A stretch of DNA of 59,189 bases from DATKOF01 sp035524795 (GTDB taxonomy: Bacteria > Pseudomonadota > Gammaproteobacteria > Burkholderiales > SG8-41): positions 1-59,189 of the forward strand of contig DATKOF010000030.1 in assembly GCA_035524795.1 (NCBI GenBank), given 5' to 3'. The translations under genes and the position numbers were made by a program. This document shows, one piece after another, positions 18,681-30,035 of the stretch (the first letter of the stretch is position 1; every line of letters starts with the position of its first letter). The notes beneath the pieces are model-generated. The model ran no database searches. It was not told the origin of the DNA and saw nothing but the letters and a program-made list of their open reading frames with translations.

Positions 18681-18716
18681 GATCAAGCCCTTGTGGAAAT
18701 TCCGGGGGTGAACCGA

Positions 18717-18971
18717 TTATACGTGAATCGGCCACGCCGCCTGCGGCGACCCCATCAGGTCGAGCAAAACGGCGAAATGCCAATCGGGCGGCGCGCCGCC
18801 CATCAGCAGGTCGTACAACTCGCGGTCCGGCAATGCCAGCAGTTCCGCATATCGGGCCTGCTGGCCGGCATCCAGGTGCGGCAGATGGTCGCGGTTGAAG
18901 CGCTCGAGCAACACGTCGAGCTCCAGCATCCCGCGCCGGCAACGCCAGCGGATCCGGTCCGTCGCGCTCAT
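18717..18971 (-). CDS. sdhE: Succinate dehydrogenase flavinylation factor SdhE
   Basis: Small chaperone (84 residues) promoting covalent FAD attachment to SdhA. The family signature RRGMLELDVLLERF contains the RGxxE motif that contacts SdhA. The start ATG overlaps the sdhB stop (ATGA) and follows AAGGAAAG. Its position directly after sdhCDAB fits the role. Confidence 0.93.
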   Translation of the reverse strand: MSATDRIRWRCRRGMLELDVLLERFNRDHLPHLDAGQQARYAELLALPDRELYDLLMGGAPPDWHFAVLLDLMGSPQAAWPIHV

Positions 18972-19663
18972 CTTTCCTTTTTCACCATCATGGTCTTGAT
19001 CCGGCCGATCGCGGCGGTCGGATTCAGTCCCTTCGGGCAGACATCGACACAGTTCATGATCGCATAGCAGCGGAACAGCCGGTACGGATCTTCGAGATCG
19101 GCCAGCCGCTCGCCGGCGGCGCGGTCGCGCGTGTCGGCCAGAAAGCGCCAGGCCTGCAGCAACCCGGCCGGCCCGACGAAGCGGTCGGGATGCCACCAGA
19201 ACGACGGACAGGCGGTCGAGCAGCAGCCGCACAGGATGCATTCGTAGAGACCGTCGAGCTGCTCGCGTTCGGCCGGCGACTGCAGGCGCTCGCGCGCCGG
19301 CGGCGGCTCGTCATTGATCAGGTACGGCCGGATCGAGTGGTATTGCTTGAAGAACTGCGACATGTCGACGATCAGGTCGCGGATCACCGGCAGACCGGGC
19401 AGCGGCCGAATCTGCACCGGCTCCTTGAGTCCGGCCAGCGGCGTCACGCAAGCCAGCCCGTTTTTGCCGTTGATGTTCATCGCGTCCGAACCGCAGATGC
19501 CTTCGCGGCACGAGCGGCGCAGCGCCAGCGTGTCGTCGATCTCCTGGATCCGGATCAGCGCGTGCAGCAGCATGCAATCGGTCGGTTTCAGCGCCACCTC
19601 GTAGTCCTGCATCCGCGGCGCAGCGCCGGATTCCGGGTTGTAGCGGTAGATCGAAAACTTCAT
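18968..19663 (-). CDS. sdhB: Succinate dehydrogenase iron-sulfur subunit
   Basis: Electron-transfer subunit of complex II. I use the ATG at 19663 (MKFSIYRYNPE), two bases after the sdhA stop, giving 231 residues. The [2Fe-2S] ligands are in SCREGICGSDAMNI...GLAC. The [4Fe-4S] and [3Fe-4S] sites are in CILCGCCSTACPSFWW and CYAIMNCVDVCPKGLNP. Length and all cysteine spacings are standard, so the subunit appears functional. Confidence 0.96.
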   Translation of the reverse strand: MKFSIYRYNPESGAAPRMQDYEVALKPTDCMLLHALIRIQEIDDTLALRRSCREGICGSDAMNINGKNGLACVTPLAGLKEPVQIRPLPGLPVIRDLIVDMSQFFKQYHSIRPYLINDEPPPARERLQSPAEREQLDGLYECILCGCCSTACPSFWWHPDRFVGPAGLLQAWRFLADTRDRAAGERLADLEDPYRLFRCYAIMNCVDVCPKGLNPTAAIGRIKTMMVKKER

Positions 19664-19665
19664 CG

Positions 19666-21438
19666 TTAATAAACCCGCGCCCTGGGTTCGATCGAAGCCG
19701 CAGTCAGCGGCTTCAGATGCACCGGTTTGTAGTCGAGCCGGTCGCCGTCCCTGTACCACAGCGTGTGCTTCAGCCAGTTGGCGTCGTCGCGCTTCGGGTA
19801 ATCGCTGCGGTCGTGCGCGCCGCGGCTTTCGGTGCGCGCCGCCGCCGACACCAGCGTCGCGGTCGCGACCTCAACCATATTCCCGACTTCGAGCGCCTCG
19901 ATGCGCGCCATGTTGAACACCCGGCTTTTGTCGCCGATCGCGATGCGCTGCGCGCGCTCAGCGACTTCCCGGATTTTGCGCACGCCTTCGGCCAGTGCGT
20001 CGGGAAAGCGGAATACGCCGCAATGCGCCTGCATCGTGCGCTGCAGCTCGGCGCGCACCGCGGCAACACTCTCGCCGCGGCTGCCGGGAACGGCGGCGTC
20101 GAGACGCGCCAGGCGCGCCACCGAAATTTCGCCGGCGTCATGCGGCAGTGGCTTGAGATCGCGCATTGCCTTCACGTCCTCGACGATCTGCTCAGCCGCC
20201 GCCTTGCCGAACACCAGCAGGTCGAGCAGCGAATTGGTGCCGAGCCGGTTGGCGCCGTGCACCGAAACACACGCGCACTCGCCGGCCGCGTAGAAGCCGG
20301 CGACCGGCGCTTCCGGATCGCCGCCGCGCGGCGCCACCACCTGGCCGCGGTAATTCGCCGGGATGCCGCCCATCTGGTAATGGCAGGTCGGCACCACCGG
20401 GATCGGCTGGCGCGTGATGTCGACGTTGGCGAACCTGAGCGCGATGTCGCGGATGCCGGGCAGTCGTTTGTGGATGACCTCGGGGCCGAGATGGTCGAGC
20501 TTGAGCAGGATATGATCGCCGTGCTCGCCGCAGCCGCGCCCTTCCTTGATTTCGGTCACCATCGCACGCGACACCACGTCGCGCGATGCGAGGTCCTTGA
20601 CGCGCGGCGCATAGCGCTCCATGAAACGCTCGCCATTCTTGTTAACCAGAAAGCCGCCCTCGCCGCGCGCGCCTTCGGTGATCAATACTCCGGCGCCGGC
20701 GACGCCGGTCGGGTGGAACTGCCAGAACTCCATGTCCTGCAGCGGAATGCCGGCGCGCGCCGCGATGCCGGGGCCGTCGCCGGTGTTAACGAAGGCGTTG
20801 GTGCTGGTCGCGTAGATGCGGCCGGCGCCGCCGGTTGCAAACAGCGTCGCCTTCGCGTGCAGCAGCGCCATCTCGCCGCTTTCCATCTCCAGAGCGGCAA
20901 CGCCGAGCACGTCGCCCGCTTCGTCGCGGATCAGGTCGAGCGCCATCCACTCGATGAAGAAGCGCGTGCCGGCGCGCACGTTCTGCTGGTACAGCGTGTG
21001 CAGCATCGCGTGGCCGGTGCGGTCGGCCACCGCGCACGCGCGCTTGACCGGCCGCTCGCCAAAGTTGCGGGTATGGCCGCCGAACGGCCGCTGGTAGATT
21101 TTGCCGCTGTCGAGGCGGTCGAACGGCATCCCGTAATGCTCGAGTTCGACCACGACCTCGCCAGCGCGGCGGCACATGTATTCGATCGCGTCCTGATCGC
21201 CGAGCCAGTCGGAACCCTTGACGGTGTCGTACATATGCCATTCCCAGCGGTCTTCCTCGTCGTTGCCGAGCGACGCCGATACGCCGCCCTGCGCGGCGAC
21301 GGTATGCGAGCGCGTCGGAAACACCTTCGACAGCACTGCGCAGCGCAGTCCGGCCTGCGACAGGTGCAATGCCGCGCGCATGCCGGCGCCGCCGGCGCCG
21401 ACCACCACCACGTCGAAGCGGTGCTGCGCGGCTACCAT
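19666..21438 (-). CDS. sdhA: Succinate dehydrogenase flavoprotein subunit
   Basis: Catalytic subunit oxidising succinate to fumarate. The start at 21438 (MVAAQHRFDVVVVGAGGAGM) gives 590 residues with the Rossmann motif GAGGAG at 14-19. The FAD-linked histidine is His45 in FPTRSHTVAAQGG. Other expected blocks are QFHPTGVAGAGVLITEGARGEGG, with the catalytic Arg of the capping domain, and HGANRLGTNSLLDLLVFG. It overlaps the sdhD stop by seven bases. C-terminal HTLWYRDGDRLDYKPV is also typical. Confidence 0.97.
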   Translation of the reverse strand: MVAAQHRFDVVVVGAGGAGMRAALHLSQAGLRCAVLSKVFPTRSHTVAAQGGVSASLGNDEEDRWEWHMYDTVKGSDWLGDQDAIEYMCRRAGEVVVELEHYGMPFDRLDSGKIYQRPFGGHTRNFGERPVKRACAVADRTGHAMLHTLYQQNVRAGTRFFIEWMALDLIRDEAGDVLGVAALEMESGEMALLHAKATLFATGGAGRIYATSTNAFVNTGDGPGIAARAGIPLQDMEFWQFHPTGVAGAGVLITEGARGEGGFLVNKNGERFMERYAPRVKDLASRDVVSRAMVTEIKEGRGCGEHGDHILLKLDHLGPEVIHKRLPGIRDIALRFANVDITRQPIPVVPTCHYQMGGIPANYRGQVVAPRGGDPEAPVAGFYAAGECACVSVHGANRLGTNSLLDLLVFGKAAAEQIVEDVKAMRDLKPLPHDAGEISVARLARLDAAVPGSRGESVAAVRAELQRTMQAHCGVFRFPDALAEGVRKIREVAERAQRIAIGDKSRVFNMARIEALEVGNMVEVATATLVSAAARTESRGAHDRSDYPKRDDANWLKHTLWYRDGDRLDYKPVHLKPLTAASIEPRARVY

Positions 21439-21779
21439 TTTCCCCACAAGATCTGCACCGTCCACGCCGCGTACGCGGTGAGCGCGCCGATTACCAGCGC
21501 GTACAGAATCTGCCGCAGACGGACGTTTCCGACATAATCCATGCAGATGTTGCGCACACCGATCCAAGCGTGCCAGTACGCGCTGAACAAAAACAGCAGC
21601 GCCGCAAGCCTCACCCACGGCGGCAGAAAAAGCTGCCGCCACGACGAATGATCGATCGGCGGCGCCGCGACCAGCATCGCCAGGAATCCGAGCGTGCAGA
21701 CCGCCATCAGCGTGGCGGTGATCCGCTGCACGAGCCAGTCGCGCAGCGGATGGTTCGCGCCGGACTCGTGATAACTCAC
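21432..21779 (-). CDS. sdhD: Succinate dehydrogenase membrane anchor subunit SdhD
   Basis: Small cytochrome b556 subunit, 115 residues, with three membrane helices (about 17-38, 48-72 and 85-108). The segments DWLVQRITATLM and HAWIGVRNICMDYV are conserved in SdhD; the Asp-Tyr contributes to the quinone site. The GTG start overlaps the sdhC stop (GTGA), and the 3' end overlaps sdhA. Confidence 0.9.
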   Translation of the reverse strand: MSYHESGANHPLRDWLVQRITATLMAVCTLGFLAMLVAAPPIDHSSWRQLFLPPWVRLAALLFLFSAYWHAWIGVRNICMDYVGNVRLRQILYALVIGALTAYAAWTVQILWGKW

Positions 21780-22165
21780 CACAGCAGTACCGCCGCCAGC
21801 ACCGTCAATGCGATGCCCGTTACCAGCGTCAGCCGCGCCGACCGCCGGGCCGAACGCAGATCGACGCCGATGTGCAGGTCCAGCGCCAGATGGCGCAGGC
21901 CGGCGCATAGATGATGAAAATATGTCCACAGCAATGCGAGCAGCGCCATTTTCGAGTACCAGTGACCGAGTGCGGTCTTGAACGCAGCGAAAGCCGCAGG
22001 CGAGGCCAGACTTTGCTGAAACGCATACAGCATCAGCGGCAGCGCGAGGAACAACAACGCCCCGCTCACCCGGTGCAGGATCGAAATGATCCCCGGCAGC
22101 GGCAGCCGGACGCGCAGCGGGTTCAGATATTTCGGGCGTCGTGCCGCTTCAATGTTGGCAGGCAT
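21776..22165 (-). CDS. sdhC: Succinate dehydrogenase cytochrome b556 subunit SdhC
   Basis: First gene of the sdh operon, 129 residues from the ATG at 22165. The quinone-site motif SILHRVSGALLF and the haem-proximal FHHLCAGLRHLALD are clear, with three hydrophobic helices. It starts with PRPKYLNP-like RRPKYLNPLRVRLPLPG, normal for the family. Transcription probably begins in the 110-base gap shared with divergent mdh. Confidence 0.93.
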   Translation of the reverse strand: MPANIEAARRPKYLNPLRVRLPLPGIISILHRVSGALLFLALPLMLYAFQQSLASPAAFAAFKTALGHWYSKMALLALLWTYFHHLCAGLRHLALDLHIGVDLRSARRSARLTLVTGIALTVLAAVLLW

Positions 22166-22239
22166 ATCGCGCGCGGAGAACGGACGGGACGCGCCGATTC
22201 TACCAGCAATGCCGCAGCGCAAATCCACGCATTTCCATT

Positions 22240-22268
22240 TTGACACTGCAAAAGCGCGCCGCTACCAT
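22240..22268 (+). promoter_or_regulatory. Candidate sigma-70 promoter for mdh
   Basis: A perfect -35 TTGACA (22240-22245), 17-base spacer, and -10 TACCAT (22263-22268). Predicted start falls at about 22274-22276, at or just before the mdh ATG, which would make the transcript nearly leaderless. Confidence 0.45.
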
Positions 22269-22275
22269 CGGGCAG

Positions 22276-23265
22276 ATGAAACTGCCCGTTCGTATCACCG
22301 TGACCGGCGCCGCCGGCCAGATCGGCTACAGCCTGCTGTTCCGCATCGCATCCGGCGCGATGCTCGGCAACGACCAGCCGGTCGTGCTGCAATTGCTCGA
22401 GATCGCCGACGAAAAAGCACAGAAGGCGCTGCGCGGCGTGATGATGGAACTTGAGGACTGCGCGTTCCCGCTGCTTGCCGGCATGACCGTGGCCAGCGAC
22501 CCGAAGGTCGCGTTCCGCGACGCGAACATCGCGCTGCTGGTCGGCGCCCGTCCGCGCGGCCCCGGCATGGAGCGCAAGGACCTGCTCGACGCCAACGGCA
22601 AGATTTTCGCGCCGCAGGGCAAAGCGCTGAACGAGGTCGCGAGCCGCGACGTCAAAGTGCTCGTCGTCGGCAACCCCGCGAACACCAACGCGCTGATCGC
22701 GCTGAAGAATGCGCCCGACCTCGACCCGCGCCGATTCACCGCGATGATGCGGCTCGACCACAACCGCGCGCTGTCGCAGATCGCGCAGAAGATCGGCCGG
22801 CCAGTGTCGAGCCTGCGCCGGATGACGGTGTGGGGCAACCATTCCGCGACCCAGTACCCCGACCTGTTCCAGGCCGAATGCGACGGCCGCAAAGTCTGGC
22901 CGCTGATCGACGACCGGGAATGGCTCGAAAAGGATTTCATTCCGGCGGTGCAGAAGCGCGGCGCGGCGATCATCGCGGCGCGCGGTCTGTCGAGCGCGGC
23001 CAGCGCCGCCAGTTCCGCGATCGACCACATCCGCGACTGGATGCTCGGCACGCCGGACGGCGACTGGGTCACGATGGGCGTGCCCGCCGACGGCAGCTAC
23101 GGAATTCCCGAAGGCGTGATCTACGGCCATCCGGTGACCTGCCGGAACGGCGAATATCAAATCGTTACAGGCATCGAGCTCAGTGAATTCAGCCGCACGC
23201 GGATGCAGGCAACGCTCAAGGAACTCCATGAAGAGCGCGATGCGGTCGGACATCTGCTCGGTTGA
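22276..23265 (+). CDS. mdh: Malate dehydrogenase (NAD-dependent)
   Basis: Interconverts malate and oxaloacetate. The 329 residues are typical of the betaproteobacterial (type 2, cytosolic-like) form. The NAD motif TGAAGQIGYSL is at 10-20. Substrate-binding arginines lie in GARPRGPGMERKDLL and MRLDHNRALSQI, and the catalytic His189 is in WGNHSATQYPD. It is divergent from sdhC and may share control with the TCA block. No good Shine-Dalgarno sequence precedes the ATG. Confidence 0.96.
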   Translation: MKLPVRITVTGAAGQIGYSLLFRIASGAMLGNDQPVVLQLLEIADEKAQKALRGVMMELEDCAFPLLAGMTVASDPKVAFRDANIALLVGARPRGPGMERKDLLDANGKIFAPQGKALNEVASRDVKVLVVGNPANTNALIALKNAPDLDPRRFTAMMRLDHNRALSQIAQKIGRPVSSLRRMTVWGNHSATQYPDLFQAECDGRKVWPLIDDREWLEKDFIPAVQKRGAAIIAARGLSSAASAASSAIDHIRDWMLGTPDGDWVTMGVPADGSYGIPEGVIYGHPVTCRNGEYQIVTGIELSEFSRTRMQATLKELHEERDAVGHLLG

Positions 23266-23731
23266 AAACGGTCTCGTGGCCGGCGTAAAAGAACTCGGAC
23301 ACCTGGTTTTATACGTGCGCGATCTCGAAGGGTCGCGCGCGTTTTACAAGGACCTGCTCGGTTTCCGGGAAATTTTCCATCAGCCGCCCGCCGTCGCCGG
23401 CTATTGCGGATCGCAGCGCAGAACGCATCACGAACTGCTGTTGATCGCGGTCGGGCCCGAAGCGCAGCCGATCCCGCGCGGACGGCGCGTCGGCATGTAT
23501 CACTTCGGACTGAAAGTCGGCGATTCGGACGACGAGCTGCGCGCGATGCTGAAAACATTGCAGGGAGCCGGCGTCACCATCGTCGGCGCCAGCGATCACA
23601 CGGTTAGCCACAGCCTCTACGTGCTGGATCCAGACGGCAATGAACTGGAACTCTACATCGACGTGCCGGGCGTCGACTGGAAATCAGACCCGGCGCTGGT
23701 CGCGTCCCCGATCAGGCCGCTGCGGCTCTGA
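23228..23731 (+). CDS. VOC superfamily protein (glyoxalase/extradiol dioxygenase fold)
   Basis: A single-unit VOC protein with metal-ligand candidates at His in ELGHLVLYVRD, His in GMYHFGLKV and Glu in GNELELYID, which suggests a divalent-metal enzyme such as a dioxygenase or lyase. Substrate is unknown. The ATG at 23228 has AAGGAA four bases upstream and would overlap the end of mdh by 38 bases; an in-frame GTG at 23276, after the mdh stop, is a plausible alternative giving 151 residues. The strand-helix pattern of beta-alpha-beta-beta-beta repeats is complete. Confidence 0.8.
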   Translation: MKSAMRSDICSVENGLVAGVKELGHLVLYVRDLEGSRAFYKDLLGFREIFHQPPAVAGYCGSQRRTHHELLLIAVGPEAQPIPRGRRVGMYHFGLKVGDSDDELRAMLKTLQGAGVTIVGASDHTVSHSLYVLDPDGNELELYIDVPGVDWKSDPALVASPIRPLRL

Positions 23732-23752
23732 TTCCGGGGAGGCAGCAGGTAA

Positions 23753-24190
23753 TCAGGGTTTGGGGCCGATCCGCAGCGCCGCCGTCGCGTACAGGACTTC
23801 GCGCAGAAAATAGACGAAGGCGCCGCTGAAAGACAGCATCGCCAGCACGAACAGCAGCGCGACGATGCGCGCCAGGGCGATGGTCAGGATGTCGCCGACG
23901 AACAGCGCCACGATCAGCAGGCAGACGATCAAACCGGTCAACGACGCCAGTACGATCGCGCGGCTGATCAGGCGCGCGCGGCGTGCCAGCCGTTCGAATT
24001 CTCCGTGTATCTCGTCCCGCTGCGGATGATCCGCCGTCACCACTTCCTTCTCGATCACGCGCACCCGGTCGATGATGCGGTTCAGGCGTCCGGTCAGCAC
24101 CGCAAGCAGCGCGCCGACGCCGGCCAGCAGGAACACCGGCGCGACTGCGAGCTGGATCAGGCGCGCGATATCAGTGACAGGTTCGTTCAT
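23753..24190 (-). CDS. DUF2721 family membrane protein
   Basis: A 145-residue protein with an N-terminal hydrophobic helix (about 9-32), a central charged, probably cytoplasmic helical region (RLNRIIDRVRVIEKEVVTADHPQRDEI split at mid-section), and two C-terminal helices (about 75-100 and 105-130). The pattern AVAPVFLLAGVGALLAVLTGRL...RLARRARLISRAI matches DUF2721, whose function is unknown. ATG at 24190 preferred over an upstream TTG. It lies 23 bases downstream of the TPP-dependent enzyme on the same strand, so the two may share a transcript. Confidence 0.78.
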   Translation of the reverse strand: MNEPVTDIARLIQLAVAPVFLLAGVGALLAVLTGRLNRIIDRVRVIEKEVVTADHPQRDEIHGEFERLARRARLISRAIVLASLTGLIVCLLIVALFVGDILTIALARIVALLFVLAMLSFSGAFVYFLREVLYATAALRIGPKP

Positions 24191-24213
24191 GTTCAATCCG
24201 CAGCGAATGCATT

Positions 24214-25827
24214 CTACATCTGCCGCTGGTATTCGGCCGGATTGATGCGCGCCTCGATCAGCGTGAAACGTTTGCTGTGCAGGGCGACCTGCGCCGCCTT
24301 TTTGAGCTCGCCCGGGTTGGTCACGACGAAACCGTTGCCGCCGTACGCCTCGGCCAGCATCACGTAATCGGGACTGCCGGTCGCGACGCCGGTTTCCGGC
24401 AGTTTCATGCGCTGTTGTTTAAGCCGGATCAGCGACAGCGTGTCGTCGCGGAACACCACGATCGTCAGCGCCAGCTTGTGATGGGCGAGCAGCGCCATCT
24501 CCCCGATCACCATGTCGAGCCCGGCTTCCCCGGCCATCGCCAGCACCGGCCGCTTCGGGAAAAGCATCTTCGCCGTGATCGCCGCCGGCAGCGCGTAGCC
24601 CATCGTGCTCAGCCCGCTCGATTGCAGGAACCGCCGCGGCTCGTAGGACTGCCACACCTGGCTCACCAGGATGCGGTGGGCGCCGGTGTCGACCGTCGCA
24701 ATCGTATCGCGCGGAAACACTTCGCGCAGCACCGTGGTCGCCTGGTACGGGCCCAGCCCTTTCGGCAACTGGCTCGCGATCGCGTGCCGGATCGTCTGCC
24801 GGTAACGGTCAAGCTCCGCCGCCGGCCAGTGCGCGGGCGCGCGCCTGGGCGCCTGTGCGACGAGTTCGTGCAGGCAGCCGGTAATGCTGCCGGTATATTC
24901 GACCGCGCTGCGGTAGACGTGATGCGTGTTCGGCACCAGGTCGATGTTGACCGTGGCTTTCTTCTCGTCCCACGGCGAATTCCATTCGGCATGCAGCTCG
25001 ACCGGATCAAAGCCGATCGTCAGCACCAGATCGGCGTGCCGCACGTGCGCGAGATGAATCTTGTCGACCACCGGACTCAGGCCGGTCGCGCCGACGCACA
25101 GCGGATGATCCTCGGGCACCACGCCTTTTGCCTTGTAAGTGGTGATGAACGGGATGCGCCACGCTTCGAGAAAACGCCTGAGTTCGCGTTCCGCGCCGTC
25201 GAGCTGGGCGTTCATGCCGACGCACGCCAGCGGCCGTTTCGACTTCCTGAGCCATGCCCGGATCACCGCGATGTCCTCGCGCCGCGGCAGCGTGCGCACC
25301 GCGGCCGGCGCGAAGCGGCGCGCTTCACCCTGCTCGATGCCGGCGACATCGGCCGGCAGATTGAAAAATACCGGCCCCGGCAAAGGCGATTTTGCGATCG
25401 CGATGCCGGAGCGCACCTGGTCGAATGCGTTCTTCGCGGCGATCGTTGTCGCCCATTTCACCAGCGGGCGCAGCAACGACTCCTGGTCGACGACCTTGCG
25501 CGTATGCGCGCCCTTCAGCGCCAGTGGAATATCGCCGCCGATCACGATCAGCGCAGCGCGGTCGAGCAGCGCCTGGGCCACGCCCGGCGTGCTGCCGACG
25601 ACGCCCGGACCGACCGTTGCCACCAGCACACCGGGTTTGCCGGTCAGTTGCCAGTAGGCTTCGGCCATCATGCCGGCGCCCATTTCCTGCTTGGTCAGGA
25701 TGAATTTGATGCCGACCTTGCGGAATGCCTCCAGCAGGTCCAGCACCTCGCCGCCCGGAATGCCGAAAGCATGGCGCACGCCTTCTTCGTACAATGCGTG
25801 GGCGATGATATCGGAGGTTTTCGGCAT
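24214..25827 (-). CDS. Acetolactate synthase-like thiamine-diphosphate enzyme
   Basis: A 537-residue enzyme with the three-domain pyruvate-oxidase/acetolactate-synthase fold. The N-terminal domain has FGIPGGEVLDLLEAF and the catalytic Glu in LTKQEMGAGMMAEAYWQ. The middle domain may be a degenerate FAD region. The C-terminal domain binds thiamine diphosphate through GEAGLDMVIGEMALLAHHKL with NDD-equivalent FRDDTLSLI. The substrate is unknown: no ilvH/ilvN regulatory subunit is nearby and the GDG motif begins Gly-Glu-Ala. Candidates are acetolactate synthase, a 2-oxoacid decarboxylase or a sulfopyruvate-type enzyme. Confidence 0.8.
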   Translation of the reverse strand: MPKTSDIIAHALYEEGVRHAFGIPGGEVLDLLEAFRKVGIKFILTKQEMGAGMMAEAYWQLTGKPGVLVATVGPGVVGSTPGVAQALLDRAALIVIGGDIPLALKGAHTRKVVDQESLLRPLVKWATTIAAKNAFDQVRSGIAIAKSPLPGPVFFNLPADVAGIEQGEARRFAPAAVRTLPRREDIAVIRAWLRKSKRPLACVGMNAQLDGAERELRRFLEAWRIPFITTYKAKGVVPEDHPLCVGATGLSPVVDKIHLAHVRHADLVLTIGFDPVELHAEWNSPWDEKKATVNIDLVPNTHHVYRSAVEYTGSITGCLHELVAQAPRRAPAHWPAAELDRYRQTIRHAIASQLPKGLGPYQATTVLREVFPRDTIATVDTGAHRILVSQVWQSYEPRRFLQSSGLSTMGYALPAAITAKMLFPKRPVLAMAGEAGLDMVIGEMALLAHHKLALTIVVFRDDTLSLIRLKQQRMKLPETGVATGSPDYVMLAEAYGGNGFVVTNPGELKKAAQVALHSKRFTLIEARINPAEYQRQM

Positions 25828-26055
25828 CGGAATGTGACCCGGCTGTTATATTGCGTTGCGGCTGTGCGGAAATCAGCAAAAAATCAGGGGTGCGATGGTA
25901 TCACACCGTTTCTCCAGCTCGCGCGCGCGCATTTTCCCTGCCGCAGCGCGGAAAGAACTTGTTACCATGCGTATAAGTCGATTGCTCAACAGGCAAATAA
26001 CCTTCGATCTTTTCTTTTTTGAAACAACCAGTAACATGACATTCCTCCCGTACAC

Positions 26056-26061
26056 TATAAA
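26056..26061 (+). promoter_or_regulatory. Possible -10 element upstream of acnA
   Basis: TATAAA (within ACTATAAAATAG) in an AT-rich stretch 26 bases before the acnA ATG. No convincing -35 hexamer at 16-19 base spacing, so support is weak. Confidence 0.3.
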
Positions 26062-26087
26062 ATAGATTATGTTTAACCTATAGCATT

Positions 26088-28928
<2,841 letters not shown>

Positions 28929-28994
28929 GCATCCGAATGTAAGATCGCGAACCTTGGCGCGACCAAGCGGCGTCAGCGAACAGGAGAAACCGCA

Positions 28995-29393
28995 ATGCCC
29001 GACAAAATCGTCAAACCGGAACAGGACTGGAAACAGCAACTGACGCCCGAGCAGTATCACATCACGCGCGAGAAAGGCACCGAGCGCGCATTCAGCGGCG
29101 AATACTGGGACAACCACGAAGCGGGCGTCTACCGCTGCGTCTGCTGCGGCACCGAGCTGTTCAAATCCGACCACAAGTTCGACTCCGGCAGCGGCTGGCC
29201 GAGTTTCTGGCAGCCGGCCGCCGCGGGAAATGTAAGGACGGCGGCGGACAACAGTTATTTCATGCGCCGCACCGAAGTGCTGTGCAGCCGCTGCGACGCC
29301 CATCTCGGCCATGTGTTCGAAGACGGCCCGCAGCCGAGCGGGCTGCGCTACTGCATCAACTCGGCCGCGCTCAAGCTGGACGCGGAAAAGTAA
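28995..29393 (+). CDS. msrB: Peptide methionine-(R)-S-oxide reductase
   Basis: Repairs methionine R-sulfoxide in proteins. The 132 residues contain two CxxC zinc pairs (CVCC and CSRC), the substrate motif FDSGSGWPSFW, HLGHVFEDGP and the catalytic Cys in RYCINSAAL. AGGAG precedes the ATG. It starts 66 bases after acnA on the same strand and may be transcribed with it, which would make sense for an oxidant-sensitive enzyme, though this is inference. Confidence 0.95.
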   Translation: MPDKIVKPEQDWKQQLTPEQYHITREKGTERAFSGEYWDNHEAGVYRCVCCGTELFKSDHKFDSGSGWPSFWQPAAAGNVRTAADNSYFMRRTEVLCSRCDAHLGHVFEDGPQPSGLRYCINSAALKLDAEK

Positions 29394-29492
29394 TCTTTCC
29401 GCGTGTTGCGGCGCATGGACAACGCGCCGCCAAAAATCCGATAATAGCGGCCTTTCAACAGCGCCCGCCGGCCGCCATCTTCCACATAGCGC

Positions 29493-30035
29493 ATGAAATT
29501 CCTGTTCGACCTGTTCCCGGTCATCCTGTTTTTCGCCGCCTATAGCTGGACCAAAAACATCTACGCGGCCACTGCGATCAGCATCGCCGCCACCGCGGGA
29601 CAGGTCGCGTACGTATGGCTCAAGCACCGCAAGGTCGACAACATGCTGTGGATCAGCCTCGCGGTGATCGTTGTGATGGGCGGCCTGACGCTTGCGTTCC
29701 ACGACAAGCGTTTCATCATGTGGAAACCGACCGTCCTCTACTGGCTGTTCGCGGCCGCACTTCTGGTGTCCGTGTCCGCGTTCAAGAAAAACCTGCTCAA
29801 GAACATGATGGGCGCACAGCTCGAACTGCCGGACGCGATCTGGAGCCGGCTGAACTGGGGCTGGATCGCGTTCTTCGTTGCGATGGGCGTGCTCAACCTC
29901 TACGTCGCCTACAACTTCGCCGAAGCCACGTGGGTCAAATTCAAGCTGTTCGGCGGCATGGGTCTGATGTTCGCATTCATGCTGCTGCAGGCATTCCTGC
30001 TGTCGAAATACATCGACGTCGGAGAACACAAGTGA
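29493..30035 (+). CDS. yciB: Inner-membrane septation protein YciB (IspZ)
   Basis: Polytopic membrane protein of 180 residues linked to envelope synthesis and septation. It begins MKFLFDLFPVILFFAAY and contains five hydrophobic helices, with the conserved RLNWGWIAFFVAMGVLNLYVAY block (described in parts) and WVKFKLFGG. The one-base overlap with yciI (TGATG) and nearby bolA and ppiC reproduce a conserved betaproteobacterial order. Confidence 0.93.
   Translation: MKFLFDLFPVILFFAAYSWTKNIYAATAISIAATAGQVAYVWLKHRKVDNMLWISLAVIVVMGGLTLAFHDKRFIMWKPTVLYWLFAAALLVSVSAFKKNLLKNMMGAQLELPDAIWSRLNWGWIAFFVAMGVLNLYVAYNFAEATWVKFKLFGGMGLMFAFMLLQAFLLSKYIDVGEHK

Noticed and set aside
19717..21537. Large plus-strand frames opposite sdhA, sucA, purL and ybbP
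   Set aside because: They are GC-rich antisense shadows with Arg/His/Ala-biased composition and no recognisable motifs.
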